The notes under the pieces were generated by a model. It made no database searches, was not told where the DNA came from, and worked only from the letters and a program-made list of their open reading frames with translations. Made by a program: the position numbers and the translations under genes. A stretch of 64,000 nucleotides of DNA from Leptasterias polaris (Eukaryota > Echinodermata > Asteroidea > Forcipulatida > Asteriidae), in NCBI GenBank assembly GCA_037783415.1, contig JAZGTN010000015.1, forward strand, positions 3,917,001 to 3,981,000. The letters run 5' to 3'. Position 1 is the stretch's first letter. Each line of letters begins with the position of its first letter. Positions 19,001 to 29,100 of the stretch are shown piece by piece.

Positions 19001-21667
19001 AAAGATCCGAAAAGCTGCGGATGGCCACATGATTGTGTACAAAAAATGTTTGTAGTTTACAGATCACACGGAGTAAACGAAGATCAAGAAATCAGACATT
19101 TTTGGCCGATCTCAGTGATTTTGGGGTATAAATGAAAGGTAATTCAATAAGTAACACAATTTGTATTACTTATTTTGCCGTAAAACAATATCTTCTTGTA
19201 AAAAATGGCCTGTGAAAGAAAGCTTTCTGTTGTGTAAGAATGTTTGCTTCACGCTTGAGTTGTCAACAATTCGGTCACCAGCAGTTATTTATGTCAAAAC
19301 AATTCGGTAATGAGAGAGTTAAAATGCATTGCATTACGCACAATACAGGTCACTGTTAGGGTCGGCAAGGTTTGTCAAAAAATTCAATGTTTTACTAATA
19401 CTTTAAAGATAGTCAGTTATTGGGTGGAAACAAAATTGATCAGAGAAAGGGGTTTGAACCTGCCGCCTCCAGGTTAACAAGCTCTACCAACTGAACTATC
19501 AACAATTGCTAACCCTTGCAAACACTTAGTAGAACACCTACCCTTTAATACAGATGTAGCAGATTCAAATCTTGTAGTAAATTTGTATGTGGTCACCCCA
19601 AAATGTTATTAAATTTACCAATCTCAGTTTCCCTTGTGGTTTATTACTTGATATGTAAAAGATAGTGTCAGTCAGAGAGTTGTCCAGGTGTCTTTTAAAC
19701 ACCCTGGTTTTGAATCAGATGCCCTGTTTTATCTGTCATTGGAAAGTAACTTGTAAATGAGCTATTTGGACTCCCTGTTTTTCAATTTAAAGCAACTTAG
19801 GATGCCCTATTTGGAGATCCTGGGTTTACATTTTGCTTCAAGAGCTCCTCAGAGAGAGCTTGATGGTTGGATTGTAAGAAGGGTGAGGGGGTGGGGGGAG
19901 GTCGCAAGCTCGAAGCTGAACTTCTCATAGTCCACTGCTGAGTCATGTCCCAGTAGTTATCAGTCACCCAGACATTACTGCAGGGTGTTCCACCATGGTC
20001 TACATCACCATAGCCAGTGGTATTGGATTACAAGAGTCAGTCATGTAGATTGTTACGTATGTCAGGATGAGGTCAGGATGAGGTCAACAGTCCTGAGGGG
20101 GAATGTTATCTTGACTTTCCACTCCAGATTGTTTTTTGTGTCTTGCTTGTGGACTGTTAAAGATTATTGTGTCAGTGCTGGTTGATGTTGCTTGTGCGGT
20201 TCAGAAAACTGTTTGCCTAAGATCCTTTCAACTAAAGTAGTTGTGTTTCTATTGTTTGGAGTTTTTCTTCTTCTTTTTTAACTTCCAAACCAACATTGTA
20301 GTGAAGGTGCAACAGTGATTTGCGGGATGGTAAAATAATTATAATTCCCTTAGAACCAGTTTTGTAACTTTTCAAATATGAAAATATTTCACACAAACAA
20401 ATACTCAGAAAGATGTGATGTTACAACCAAAGCTGGAGGTGCAATTTTCAATTCAGCGTGCTTTGACTTCACTTGCAAAGCTTGCTTCCTCCTAGTTTTG
20501 AAAAATCCTGGACGTTCCTGGTAAAGTCTACTACCACCTCGTGTCCCCAAAAGTCTCCCATGGTTATATATCCTTGATGTAATTGTTACATTAGCTATGA
20601 AAGTCTTCAATGTTTTGTGTTGACGCACCCTTTCTCTGGACTGCTGATTGAGGGCACCTAGTTGTGCAAGTTGTCTGCAAGTGTTCCCACAGATCTCATC
20701 TGTTTAGCTTTTGGCACTTTCTGAATACTGTAGTCTCCCTTATCAGTAGTAAATGAGTAACCTTGCATATTGACCGTGTATTGTCATGTTACAGAACCAG
20801 AGTTTGAGCTGGTACCCCAAGAGGATTGTCTGAGTTCCTGCATTGATAGACTAGCCTCCCTGAGGGTTCCCTCCATGCCACACACACAGACCACTCTACC
20901 ACCTGGCAGACACACAGACTTCTCATCCCTACAGCTCGAGTCAAATGACAGATTGCTCCACAACACCACACTAGGTAAAACTTTCACATAATCTAAAGAC
21001 CAGCTGGAACGAAACAGGCAACAAGTGATTTAAAACATGTTCAATCAACAAGGAAATTGAGTTCACATGAAATTAAACAGATTTTAATTGTAAACTAAAC
21101 AATCATATTTTAAAAACCTTTCTTCGGTGCTTTTCAAAGAGATTCACGAAAAGCCCCGTTATGTCATCACTCATGTTCTGTCACTTGTTGGCTCTCAGTT
21201 TTGTACAGCCACTTTGTTGCAATAACAAAGCAACATCCACCAATTACGTCAAAGTATTGTCATTTTGATGGACGCCGGCCGTCAACGGCAGAAGTGTAGC
21301 TAGTTTTTCAAAACCTTGAGGTTGGGGCCTAAATTTTTGATTGGAATTACGTAAAAATATCAAACGTGCGATTTAATGATAAGCAAACACATTATAAACA
21401 AGTAGAAATTGCATTCCCTTAGCTGTTAAATGTTTTTAAAGATTGTGGGAGTGTATCAATGAAGATCTTCTTAACGATGTCTTTGTCTTTCTGAATGTAA
21501 CAATAAATGAACTTTCGTCTTTTGTATGCACAGATTTATCAGTGAACAGCTTTGATGTCAACCTTCCAATAGACCTGAACTCCTGCCTGGACTTGCCTCC
21601 GTTAGACTCGGTGTCGTTCATGGACATCAACAGCTTCAAACTGTGGGATGAGCAGAGCACTGACTAG
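9920..21667 (+). CDS. PTTG1: Securin (PTTG family), whole gene, five main coding exons
   Basis: Joining 9920-10046, 11773-11999, 14305-14416, 20795-20974 and 21534-21667 gives a 251-codon protein starting at the ATG at 9944. Every junction has GT/AG and matching phase. Securin binds and inhibits separase and is destroyed by APC/C at anaphase, releasing cohesin cleavage. Visible signals are a KEN box near the N-terminus (YVDKEN, about residues 10-15), a cyclin-like D-box (RRALGNLSN, about residues 50-58), a basic Lys/Pro-rich middle, and an acidic, hydrophobic separase-binding-type C-terminal half (SYPDVETMHVY; PPLDSVSFMDIN). Human securin is about 202 residues, so this is somewhat longer. The identification rests on the YVDKEN start, the D-box position and the SYPDVE block. 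No catalytic domain is expected. Confidence 0.9.
10385..10505 (+). repeat. Left copy of a GGCACCAAGGCC direct repeat
   Basis: Reads AGGGCAAGGCC, then TTTTGGAGGGCACCAAGGCC, AGTAGATTGGGCACCAAGG and so on. It aligns in the same orientation with 11245-11375 at roughly three bases in four. The pair brackets about 750 bases and may be the terminal repeats of one element or two insertions of a GC-rich repeat. Confidence 0.6.
10750..11005. repeat. Tandem duplication, 79-base period
   Basis: Two nearly identical units start at 10842 and 10921 (AGAGGATTAACCACAAAGAC onward). A diverged third unit lies at about 10750-10841 (CACAAAGACACCACATGC). Each contains CTTTTGAGTGAAACAAGAGT and CAATTGTATAACAA. Confidence 0.85.
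11245..11375 (+). repeat. Right copy of the GGCACCACGGCC direct repeat
   Basis: Reads TTAAGGGCACGGCAATTATG, then TTTTTGGAGGGGCACCACGG and CCAGTAACAAGGGCACTGAC. It is the same-orientation relative of 10385-10505 and is richer in GC than its surroundings. Confidence 0.6.
11773..11999 (+). CDS. PTTG1: Securin exon with destruction box
   Basis: The acceptor TTTTTGTTAG completes a split Ala codon. The exon encodes AVKTFSVGESQMVTPRRALG, then NLSNDAARL and a Lys/Ser/Pro-rich stretch (TSQKKPLKSTGG). RRALGNLSN matches the RxALGxxxN D-box of mitotic cyclins almost exactly. The exon ends in phase 0 at GCTCAG before GTATGTTC. Confidence 0.92.
12020..12390 (+). repeat. SINE family A, long copy (tRNA-derived)
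   Basis: An A-box-like TGGCTGAGCGGTCTAG and a B-box GGGTTCGATACCC are about 50 bases apart. A long body follows (AGGTAGTGCATTCTGCTCC, CTCCTAGTGGATGATACCC, CCTCAGGAGTAGGTGGCAAC, TAGCCCTCACCTTGAAGTG) with an A-rich tail near 12365-12400. The Leu/Ser-type head (TGGCTGAGCGG) suggests the tRNA of origin. A truncated second copy is at 26370-26575 on the minus strand. It sits just inside a securin intron. Confidence 0.8.
12420..12608. mobile_element. Hairpin MITE family 1, subfamily I copy
   Basis: Opens GCCCAATTTCATAAAGCTGT and closes TTTATGAAATTGGGCCCTGG. It carries internal TTAGCTAAAAATG and TGCTAAGCAAAG motifs like the other copies. It lies in a securin intron, directly after the SINE A copy. 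Confidence 0.8.
12856..14170. mobile_element. Candidate 1.3-kb non-autonomous DNA element nested in the MITE
   Basis: This segment interrupts a subfamily II MITE. Its ends read TAGCCAGGATTTG and CGATACGCTGG-like (CGTATCGCTGGCTA on the + strand), a short inverted pair TAGCCAG. The flanks CTTTTAGC and CTAATAGC could be a decayed 8-base duplication, as hAT elements make. GGGCGTCCAAA-type motifs cluster near both ends in the same orientation (12877, 12904, 14084-14145). Short ACATGTAC runs occur at about 13200-13230 and 13720-13785. No transposase frame is visible. Confidence 0.5.
13542..13555 (-). promoter_or_regulatory. CTCF-like motif
   Basis: The minus strand reads CCACAAGAGGGCGC, differing at one position from the vertebrate CTCF core consensus. 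It lies inside the nested insertion. A single near-match is weak evidence of binding. Confidence 0.25.
14305..14416 (+). CDS. PTTG1: Securin exon with SYPDVE motif
   Basis: The acceptor TGTCTGCAG precedes ACTGCACCC. The exon encodes TAPKPKLKQPILTASSSL, then IKPAESYPDVETMHVYQDK. The Pro/acidic block corresponds to the conserved E(E/S)YP(E/D)(I/V)E segment of vertebrate securins that contacts separase. It starts in phase 0 and ends one base into a codon before GTAGGTGAA. Confidence 0.88.
14417..15990 (+). other. Large securin intron, left part
   Basis: A CG-rich patch (GCGCGCACGCGCG) lies near 14593. Stretches at 14580-14760 and 15230-15380 are less AT-rich than their surroundings, but no protein or RNA signature is recognised. 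The remainder is AT-rich. Confidence 0.4.
16060..17490 (-). pseudogene. Degenerate transposon-type gene, frameshifted and interrupted
   Basis: On the minus strand several blocks read as eroded protein, from about 17490 downward: KICTSVQKRWLKEYKFLTEG; then, after a frameshift, VTITPKKSPTRCVAVKSLVA; GPCHTLDMQVSAVLALAKK; FKSVSMLKRAWQLHVDLQ; LDETTALRKQQEHL, which ends at a GTAAG donor near 16490 and rejoins after TTTTTTTCAG near 16390 as LVKAKALH; then VLPKMHLQEDHVIPWLRQLY and FGQGYHGEQRG. Multiple stops and frameshifts show that it is dead. The 'PKxHxxExH..P..R....G.GxxGEQ' pattern resembles, from memory, a repetitive transposon-associated protein common in cnidarian and echinoderm genomes. I cannot name the superfamily. 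Confidence 0.6.
17491..19384 (+). other. Large securin intron, middle part
   Basis: A C-tract lies at 17816-17827 and a G-rich run at 17551-17569. A CG-rich block with CCGCGCGCGGGCGCC lies near 18789-18803 in a region (18180-18920) of higher GC and mixed open frames with no recognised product. Otherwise AT-rich. Confidence 0.4.
19385..19505 (-). repeat. tRNA-derived SINE head
   Basis: The minus strand reads GATAGTTCAGTTGGTAGAGC (A-box) and CAGGTTCAAACCCC (B-box) about 30 bases apart, with an anticodon-arm-like CTTGTTAACCTGGAGG. Downstream sequence does not form an acceptor stem, so a SINE is more likely than a tRNA gene. Confidence 0.65.
19530..19660 (+). repeat. SINE family C fragment, opposite orientation
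   Basis: A B-box-like AGATTCAAATCTTG is followed by CAGTTTCCCTTGTGGTTTAT, the tail block shared with 5410-5530. It lies head to head with the SINE head at 19385-19505. Confidence 0.5.
19661..20794 (+). other. Securin intron, right part
   Basis: A G-rich run (GGTGAGGGGGTGGGGGGAGG) lies near 19885. The small frames in this stretch have no recognisable features. It ends in the acceptor TTGTCATGTTACAG. Confidence 0.4.
20795..20974 (+). CDS. PTTG1: Securin exon, acidic/hydrophobic region
   Basis: It completes a split Glu codon and encodes EPEFELVPQEDCLSSCIDRL, then ASLRVPSMPHTQTTLPPG, a His/Ser/Thr stretch and NDRLLHNTTL. No domain is expected in this intrinsically disordered part. It ends one base into a codon at CTAG before GTAAAACTT. 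Phase agreement with both neighbours supports inclusion. Confidence 0.85.
20975..21533 (+). other. Last securin intron
   Basis: GTAAAA donor and TTTTGTATGCACAG acceptor. AT-rich, with a short GC patch near 21275. Nothing else recognised. Confidence 0.5.
21534..21667 (+). CDS. PTTG1: Securin terminal exon
   Basis: It completes a split Asp codon and encodes DLSVNSFDVNLPIDLNSCLD, then LPPLDSVSFMDINSFKLWDE and QSTD, with TAG at 21665-21667. The acidic-hydrophobic tail resembles the C-terminus of other securins. Confidence 0.88.
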
Positions 21668-22560
21668 CACTCAGTAGCTCAGGAACAAGTAAGAAACAAT
21701 CCCAATCATGCGTTGAAGCAATGGTGGTCTGGATGATCTACAGAGGGCAGTATGATCTTCCTTGAGATTGGTGTAACTCATTTAGGGATTAATTTGAGAA
21801 GTAGTTCTTGAGGATGCTGTGTTTCTCTGCTCGATTTGGTAGTTTTTAGATTCAGGGGGAAGGTTTGAACTTTATGTTCCAGTGAAAGGACGCAACGTGA
21901 GATTTTGTCGCCTTGAAGATATTCCATCGAGCTTTTAAAATATAATTGCTGCTGGGAACCAGTCTCTTATAGTACAAAACTGGTGGTAATTTGGCTGGTA
22001 ATCTGTTTTCATTGACCAATACTTGGCAGGATGAAAGTCAGTAGGTTTGTATGCTTACCATCTCTATGAAGTTTAGCCCATGGCCAATTGTCTGTGACTT
22101 GTTCTGGGAATTTCTAAATCCATTTTGTATTTCCCCTGCCAAGTTCAAAAAACAAGAAAGACCCATTAATCGTCCTGCTTTTGTTTTTTCAAGATTGCCA
22201 CTTTGGATTTAAATTTTGTTAATAAGATGGTCTGTTTTTGAAATTTGTTTTTTAAATGGCCTTATATGTTGTGTTTTACTTCTACATTAGGAATATGTAC
22301 CTTTGATTTTGCAACCCTCTTAAAAATCATCCCCAGTTTCCAAAATGGATTAAAACCACTGATCTTCAAAGACGCTTTCATTATTAGGTTAGATTTTATT
22401 TTTCCATCGTTCTTTAATTCAATATTTCTCTAATACTTGTGTAAATTTATTTCAGTATCGTTTTTGTTTTATGTGAGAGTAATAATGTTTGGGTTTTTGT
22501 TTATAAACTTGTTATTGTGGAATTAAAAATAGCATTTGTTATTGCTAAATTACTGTTGTC
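21668..22560 (+). other. Securin 3'UTR (extent estimated)
   Basis: AT-rich non-coding DNA following the stop. It is taken to end near the ATTAAA at 22522-22527. The remainder to 23690 shows no gene or repeat I recognise. Confidence 0.5.
22522..22527 (+). terminator. Candidate polyadenylation signal for securin
   Basis: ATTAAA, the common variant hexamer, is followed within about 40 bases by a GT-rich TGTTGTCTGGTGTT, which could be the downstream element. The next AATAAA on this strand is at about 23451 and is an alternative. Confidence 0.4.
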
Positions 22561-23690
22561 TGGTGTTAGCAACAAGTGAGAGTAATTTTTTGTCCGAATA
22601 TTATAACAGTTTAATTACATGTTCTTAAGTTATTTGTACTCAGTGAAAACATTATCTTTGACTAAATTACAAATTATCAGCATTCTGGGTGCAATTTTTT
22701 CTATATTTTGGTTAGTTTTGATAATTTTAAGGCTTCATCAGAGTCTATGGTCACCACGACTTTTAGTCACTGTGATTCAACAACCAGTCCTCTTTAACGA
22801 TATTGCAGACACAGCAAATATATTGGCAGTATGGTACGTGTTTTAACTAAGCATTCACGGCTGCACAGGTGCAAAATTTAGAAAATAACTGAGACAAAAC
22901 ATTTAAAAAAAGACAAAGAGGCGCATTATTTTCTCATTTAAGATTCATATTTTTTTTTTCTCCTTCAGTTAACAATTTTATAGTAATAAGCTCTAGCAAG
23001 CCAAGCCATGCATACAGATATTTTTAATTTTTTATCTCTGATAAAATAGGGTGCATGTATTCACATATCTTAAACTGTACATAGCTGTTGTTTTTTTTTT
23101 AGGATGGAGGGTCCAGCACTTGATGTCGGTGTCCTCCATCCACACCCTATATTATAAGCATGACTCCTTCATTTGTCTTTCATATAAAAATAACACTATA
23201 TGACATATATACAGCACAACTACATGTGTATTTATGGAGTTTTAACACTGATCACCTCACCCAGAATGCCCCGCATTCCTTACGAGATTCAAGGTGAAAT
23301 AACGCACAGTTCTAATCTCAGAAATTAAACCCTACTTTAGTAGTAAGTCCCTACATGTACAAACACTATTAAAAGGCAAACTCACTCCGTTCCTTACACC
23401 CCCATCTCGTTCACACATTGAAAACATGAAAAAACCACCAGTTGTATAACAATAAAGAATTAAATTTCATCAAACTAGTGTACCATTGTCATTTTTTGTC
23501 CCCTTCCTCAAATGCACAATGGCAATATTTAGTTATGTACAAATTGTAATTCCTCACTAAAAAAAGTATTAAAAACAATTTACATACGTACACACTACAC
23601 ACGTTTTTATTATATACAATATTTGTACATAGAAATTCCTCCAAAGGGCACTTAACTAAATGTCATGTTATACCGTGGTAGTTACAAAAC
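22561..23690. other. Convergent intergenic region between securin and KDM3
   Basis: Neither strand has exon-like sequence. TTTATT at 23606-23611 (AATAAA on the minus strand) could serve as a distal KDM3 polyadenylation signal. This is speculative. Confidence 0.35.
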
Positions 23691-23950
23691 CTGGGCCCAG
23701 TTTCATGGCTCTGCTTACCGCAAGCAAAGAATCGGCGCTTACGGAAGGAAGCGAGGAACTCCGCACTTACGTCAAGCATATTTCACTGGTTAGCAGGGAA
23801 TTTTTGCTTGTGCGCATGCGTACTCCACGATACTATGCATTCTTAGCTTACATAGCTAGCGCAGAAATTCTGCGCTTGCTCGGTAAGCAGAGAATTATGA
23901 TCGCAAGCGCAGAATTTGATGGTAAGCAGAGCCATGAAATTGGGCCTAGG
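23691..23950. mobile_element. Hairpin MITE family 1, subfamily II, intact copy
   Basis: It opens GGGCCCAGTTTCATGGCTCT and closes AGAGCCATGAAATTGGGCC. It is about 260 bases, longer than subfamily I, with an interior full of short self-complementary blocks (GCGCTTACGGAAG, AGCGCAGAAATTCTGCGCTT, AAGCGCAGAATTTGATGG). An open frame of 110 codons crosses it but reflects only the repeat. Confidence 0.85.
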
Positions 23951-25925
23951 CCTTCTTCAATCAAACTATTGTACTGCATCTCTTCAACATAATCTAATTA
24001 CTGGAACCCCCCTTCACTTTGTACATCATACACTTTTCCCTTCAACTATCGTGAAAAACAAACTGCTTGAAAGAACATTTTATCGGGATACACATTCATC
24101 AGGATAAATACTATCAACAAACAGCCTTTGAATCCCTTTACATTTTACAGAAAACTTGCATTGTGTTTTTAACAAGTGCTTCTAGCGACAACCAAAAATA
24201 ACACATCAGAGAACAAAACTCACAAGGTTCCCTGTTAAAATCAAACCTAGTGCAACTGAAAAGTTTCATGATATCATCAAAAACACATTCCTTCACAGAA
24301 AACCCACTAATTTGTTATACTTTTTATGACATGAACGTCTTGCTCAGATCAGAAAAGTATATGGCGACGTTGAAATCCTAACTAACATGACTGAAAACTT
24401 GCCACCAGAAATAGTGCACAAACAGGGTACATATTATTTAAGGGCACACAAAATCCGTTGGAAACGTAAAAAACCCCAAAATTGATGATATTGGTGAACT
24501 TGATTGCAGACAATCAATTGACACTTTACACAAGAAAATGGAATGTCAGTTTATGTGTTGATTGCTGTAGCCTCTTTCTCTCGGTTACATATCAATGCCA
24601 ACAGTTAGTGACTTCAGATATTTGAACACTATGTTCTGTTCTTTAAGTGGAGGTACAGTACATGTAGTTCTGTAGCTTACAAGAAAATTTACAATAAGTA
24701 TGGCAATGATGAAAGGTAGTCTAAAACTAGACTCTAATTGACGCTCTATCAGCCAGTGTAAAACTTTTGACTTTCAACAGCATTCAAAATGCCGACCAAA
24801 CAGAGGGTTTGAAAAACGCCCTCACACCAAATTTCTAGCATCAGAAAAGTTGCTGGTATGACTGGGCTCAACAAGGAAGGGGGAAACACAAAATCAAACA
24901 CAAACACACTAAAACTTTCTTTAAATAAATTTCATTACAGAGTTTTCTTTACATGAATTCAGCTAAATTAATTTTTTGGCCACAACATTATTCTCTGTAC
25001 ACATCAGAAGTTTTATAACAACAACAAAGAAAAAAACAACCCCAAAACAAAGACAACAACAACATGAAGGCAACTTAGCGGTAACAATGAAAGATCCACA
25101 CTATCTTAAGTATCAAGACATTAAATACTGCAAAAACAAAAATGAAATTGGATTCATGTGGACGATAGCTACCCCCTCTTTTTGCACTCTATTCTTTCAA
25201 ATTGGCGAACACTATTTAACTTAAATTCCTCCCAAGCCATTCAATCTACAAACTCATTTGACACAGTTCCATTTCAGTATGGAATCGTCTCAACACAACA
25301 TTCCATTATCCGAATAGGACATTTTCTTTGTATCGAAATTTGTCCTGTACAAAAAACTACACCAAGAGCTAAATAAATCTCATTTCACATCTACTGCTGC
25401 ATCATAATGTCCACATTCTTGGCGAAGGGTGACGATTGCCTCCAGTAAAGACAATTCTCTCCTACTGACCAACCCGACTGTAGGATCCATCAGCTACCCT
25501 GTGCAGCACCAATGACAACACCATCATACAAACAAACTCTTGTAGTTTTTCATCCTCTATAATTGTCTCCTAACTAACCATAAATTCATTCTCTCCGATC
25601 AAAAATCAAAATCCACCGCTCTACAAGTCTGGTACCCCAAACCACCTGGCCCTCAATAGGAATGCAATTTCTGCTGGTATTTGTCAATTAGTCTGGACCC
25701 AAATTCTTAATAGTAATGTGCATGTAAGGCCATGTCTGAATTGGCGGCTTTCAGCTTCGTTGAAAAGGTCTCATCGTCGACGTTGTCGCTGCTGCCTTAG
25801 GCCATACCACTAGCCGAAGTCACACATTTGGGACGTGTGTTAACTCACATCATAAGCGCCGTCTCTTTGCAGGTCTGCTGGACAATCTACAATTCTAGGC
25901 AATGATGGTTACCATACAGTTCTTG
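23951..25925 (-). other. Probable long 3'UTR of KDM3, or intergenic DNA
   Basis: No coding exon is seen on either strand. The nearest gene boundary is the KDM3 stop at 25926-25928. AC-rich and A-rich tracts occur at about 25020-25060. Where the transcript ends cannot be decided from the sequence. Confidence 0.4.
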
Positions 25926-26153
25926 TCACCGTGGGGACCCGTTAGTAGGTTGCTGCTTCTCCTGGTTCATCAAGACCCCGACTGCGTCCTTGACGGCGTG
26001 GAAGATGATATTTTTGATTTGGAGTTTGTCCTCGTGGTTGGAGTGGGAGTTGCTGAGTCGGCGGAACTCGTGGGTGAGCTGGAAGCAGTTGGAGATGTGC
26101 TCCGGGGACACAAAGTCCTCTGCTACTTTGATGCAGGAGTGGAGGTTCCTCAC
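25926..26153 (-). CDS. KDM3: KDM3 last coding exon (C-terminal helical region)
   Basis: The acceptor is TTTATTAG. The exon encodes [20 protein letters not shown], then [39 protein letters not shown] and a Gln/Asn/Pro tail ending NGSPR, with TGA at 25928-25926. The [13 protein letters not shown] block is a highly conserved KDM3 signature right after the JmjC fold. Confidence 0.95.
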   Translation of the reverse strand: MRNLHSCIKVAEDFVSPEHISNCFQLTHEFRRLSNSHSNHEDKLQIKNIIFHAVKDAVGVLMNQEKQQPTNGSPR

Positions 26154-29100
26154 CTAATAAATGACAAACAATCTTAGGTTAGAATGCTTTTGTTTAAGCG
26201 TCTTATTTGAGACAAGACCAGGAGGAACTGTGATGCCTGAATTGAATTGTGTCATGTTTATCCTACAGTAAGCAGTCATTATGATGGGTTCTTCTGAGTC
26301 AATCAACAATTGCTGAAGTTACTTTAAGTAGTTTTTTTGTATATTTTTATGAGAGATCGCCTAACATAACAAGGCCACTTCAAGATGAGGGCTACATTTA
26401 ATCAATTTAGGCTATTGACCAAAATCAACTGCCACCAGGGGGACATGCCACCTACTCCGGGGGCTGAAACAGGGTTACCCCCTTCACAGTCCGTAAGGAT
26501 GTAGGTATGGGTGTCATCCACTAGGAGCCTGGCCGGTAGAGCAGAATGCGCTACCAAAATTATCATCCACAATTATCACCAATTGAAGGTCTATGTATCA
26601 CATATTCATTGCGTGCAACTATCATAACCTTTACTGTGTGTTGACGTGAGCTTTACATGATTCAATTTGGCTATTGATGAAGCCACTTCTTAAAACAGCA
26701 ATGTTGATAAATAGACATTGGCAGTAATCTAGTCTAAGCCACAATGATTTCAGAAAATAAAATAAATAAAAACAATTACTGCTTCCTCAAAACTTGAGAT
26801 TCTGTCAAGACAATCAAACGGGGGCTATCATGAAAGCGTCTCCTACCTGATGGGGAGCCCCAGCTGGAATGAAGACTGCATCTCCCATGCACTGTAGTAT
26901 CGGCCAGCCCTGTACACCAAACTCCCTGAACAGACGATCCAGCAAGTCTTCATCCAGATACCAGCTCTGGTCATGAATCGGATCGTGGTCGTCGGGGACA
27001 TCTTGTCCCTGCTCCTTGGCCACTTTGGTCAACAGCTCCCTGATCTTATCGGCGTCGTCGGCACGGAACAGATGCCAGATGGCGCCGGGGCGTTCGTTGT
27101 TCTCTCGGACACGCTGCTTGGTCTGCTCATCGTTGCAAACCTCGTCGATGGCGTCCAGGATGTCCTGAGAGATCTCGCTGGCCACTTTGCCATTCTGGAT
27201 GTTTTTGTTGTCACCAACGTACACCATGACGTTGACCGCATCGGAGATGTCCAAGTGCAGGTTGGTGGTGCCTTCTTTTGGACGTGTAGCAAGACCTGCA
27301 CAAAATCAAAATAAACAAACTTATAACCTTAACTCTAAACATATATACACGTGTTGTTCATCGCAAACTACTCCCAGCAATAAAATAACAGCAGTATCAT
27401 CCCTAAGTTTTCTTGGAAGAACCAATGAGTGCTTCAGTTTGACAGCGTATACAAACTCCATCAAAATGGAAAATGACAAACAAAATTGTTAACAAATAAA
27501 AACCTATTCTATGGTTGATGACAATCTCTGGAGGAAAATACACACAATATAAGTGGCAAAATTCCCTGAAGAAAAATTCTCAACAGATTTTAAGTGTTCC
27601 CTCAAACTTGTACAGAACTCTAACAAAACAGTGCCAAGACTGAAGTCAATGTGTCTGGTATGCCAACAGGAATGTTGAGCTAGTGCTCTGGGCCCCATTT
27701 CATAGATCGGCTTAAGCACAAAAAGTAGCTAAGCACAACAAAATTATGCTTACCAGAATAAGATTACCAGCCAAAATACCATGTCACATGCACCAGTTCT
27801 GACTGGTATCCTGCTAATTTTTGCTAAGCACAAAATTTGTAAGCAAAATTGATTGCTTTAGCAGCTCTTTGAAATTTGTGAGGTTTCAAATACACCCGTC
27901 GTCTTAAGACAACGTTATTGCACAGACACATTAATACAGCTCAATGCATGTATTAGCCCTGATGAACTCACCGTATGCATTATACATCTTTGGTCCCAAG
28001 TCCGGCTTGACAAAGAAATCTGGCAGCCTAGATGAGATATTGAGACGTCCGTCTCGTCTGGTGTATTCAGGGAGTGGAAGATTCCTCATCAGGTCCTGGA
28101 AGTGGTCTGGCAGTAACTCGGCAAAGTCTTCGGCCGGTGGCCAATCCTTCAGCTTCAGGATAAAAGGTTTGCCGTGCTTGGTCTCCAGACGATCTGCAAC
28201 CACAACATTCAATCATTGCTTGAAATAACTCTTAAACAGGTATTAGATTTTGATCTTTGGGTAAACAGTAGGACTAAGTAGCGCAAGAACTGGCCTATCT
28301 GTACATGATAGAGGCTTTTATGTACTTGTCATGCTATTTAACCATTTTGCCTCTCGTCACTGGGGAGCTCGGTAGTGTAGTGGGTATGACAGCTGCTAGT
28401 GAATAATGAAGGTTGAGGGTTCGAATCCCAACAGAGGTGTCCACTGATCCCTACACCGACCCCGACCCCTTGCAAGACTCAGAAAGCACTGAGTACACAG
28501 TGCGTATTTCACAACCGTGTAGGGGCAAACCGAATCATTCCTTTTGATTAGTTGTTCATCTCCCCAGTGCAATAATAACACCAGCTCAAGGCATTATAAG
28601 GTGTTAATTTTCTCTTGAGGGCGCCAACACTATCTGAATGTACTCACTGTGCACGTCCTCAAAGCCGTCCCAGAAATCCTTCATGGGAGCTCCCTGGATG
28701 ACATTGCCCGTGTGACAATCAATCAGGTCATTCTTGTGCTCTCCAAACTTGGTGTTGAAGAACGTAGGATGCCACAGTTGCTCATCCAGAAGTTTACGTA
28801 CTCCACTCACAAGGACAGGCTGTGAAGGAAGAACAGAGGTACACAACATGTAATGCTCTGACAAGTTCAACACATTTCAAGATTATCATTCTGAAGTGCA
28901 GTAAGGTTGTATAACAAGATATGACATGTACACCGTCTAAAAACAGTTTCCCTGAAACACTTCTTCACTCGGCTGTGTTTTTCACTTTGCATACTTCATG
29001 AATTCACTCCTACTGAGTTACTAATCATAGATAAAGACTTTCCTAAAATGATATTTCCAATGCTTGGAATCATATTGACATTTCTAGTGGCCGATATTGT

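Noticed and set aside
23660..23992. 110-codon open frame on the + strand
   Set aside because: It lies almost wholly within the hairpin MITE and reflects repeat sequence only.
28400..28430. Possible tRNA gene (A-box and B-box present)
   Set aside because: No acceptor stem pairs and the body is shared with two other loci, so it is a SINE.
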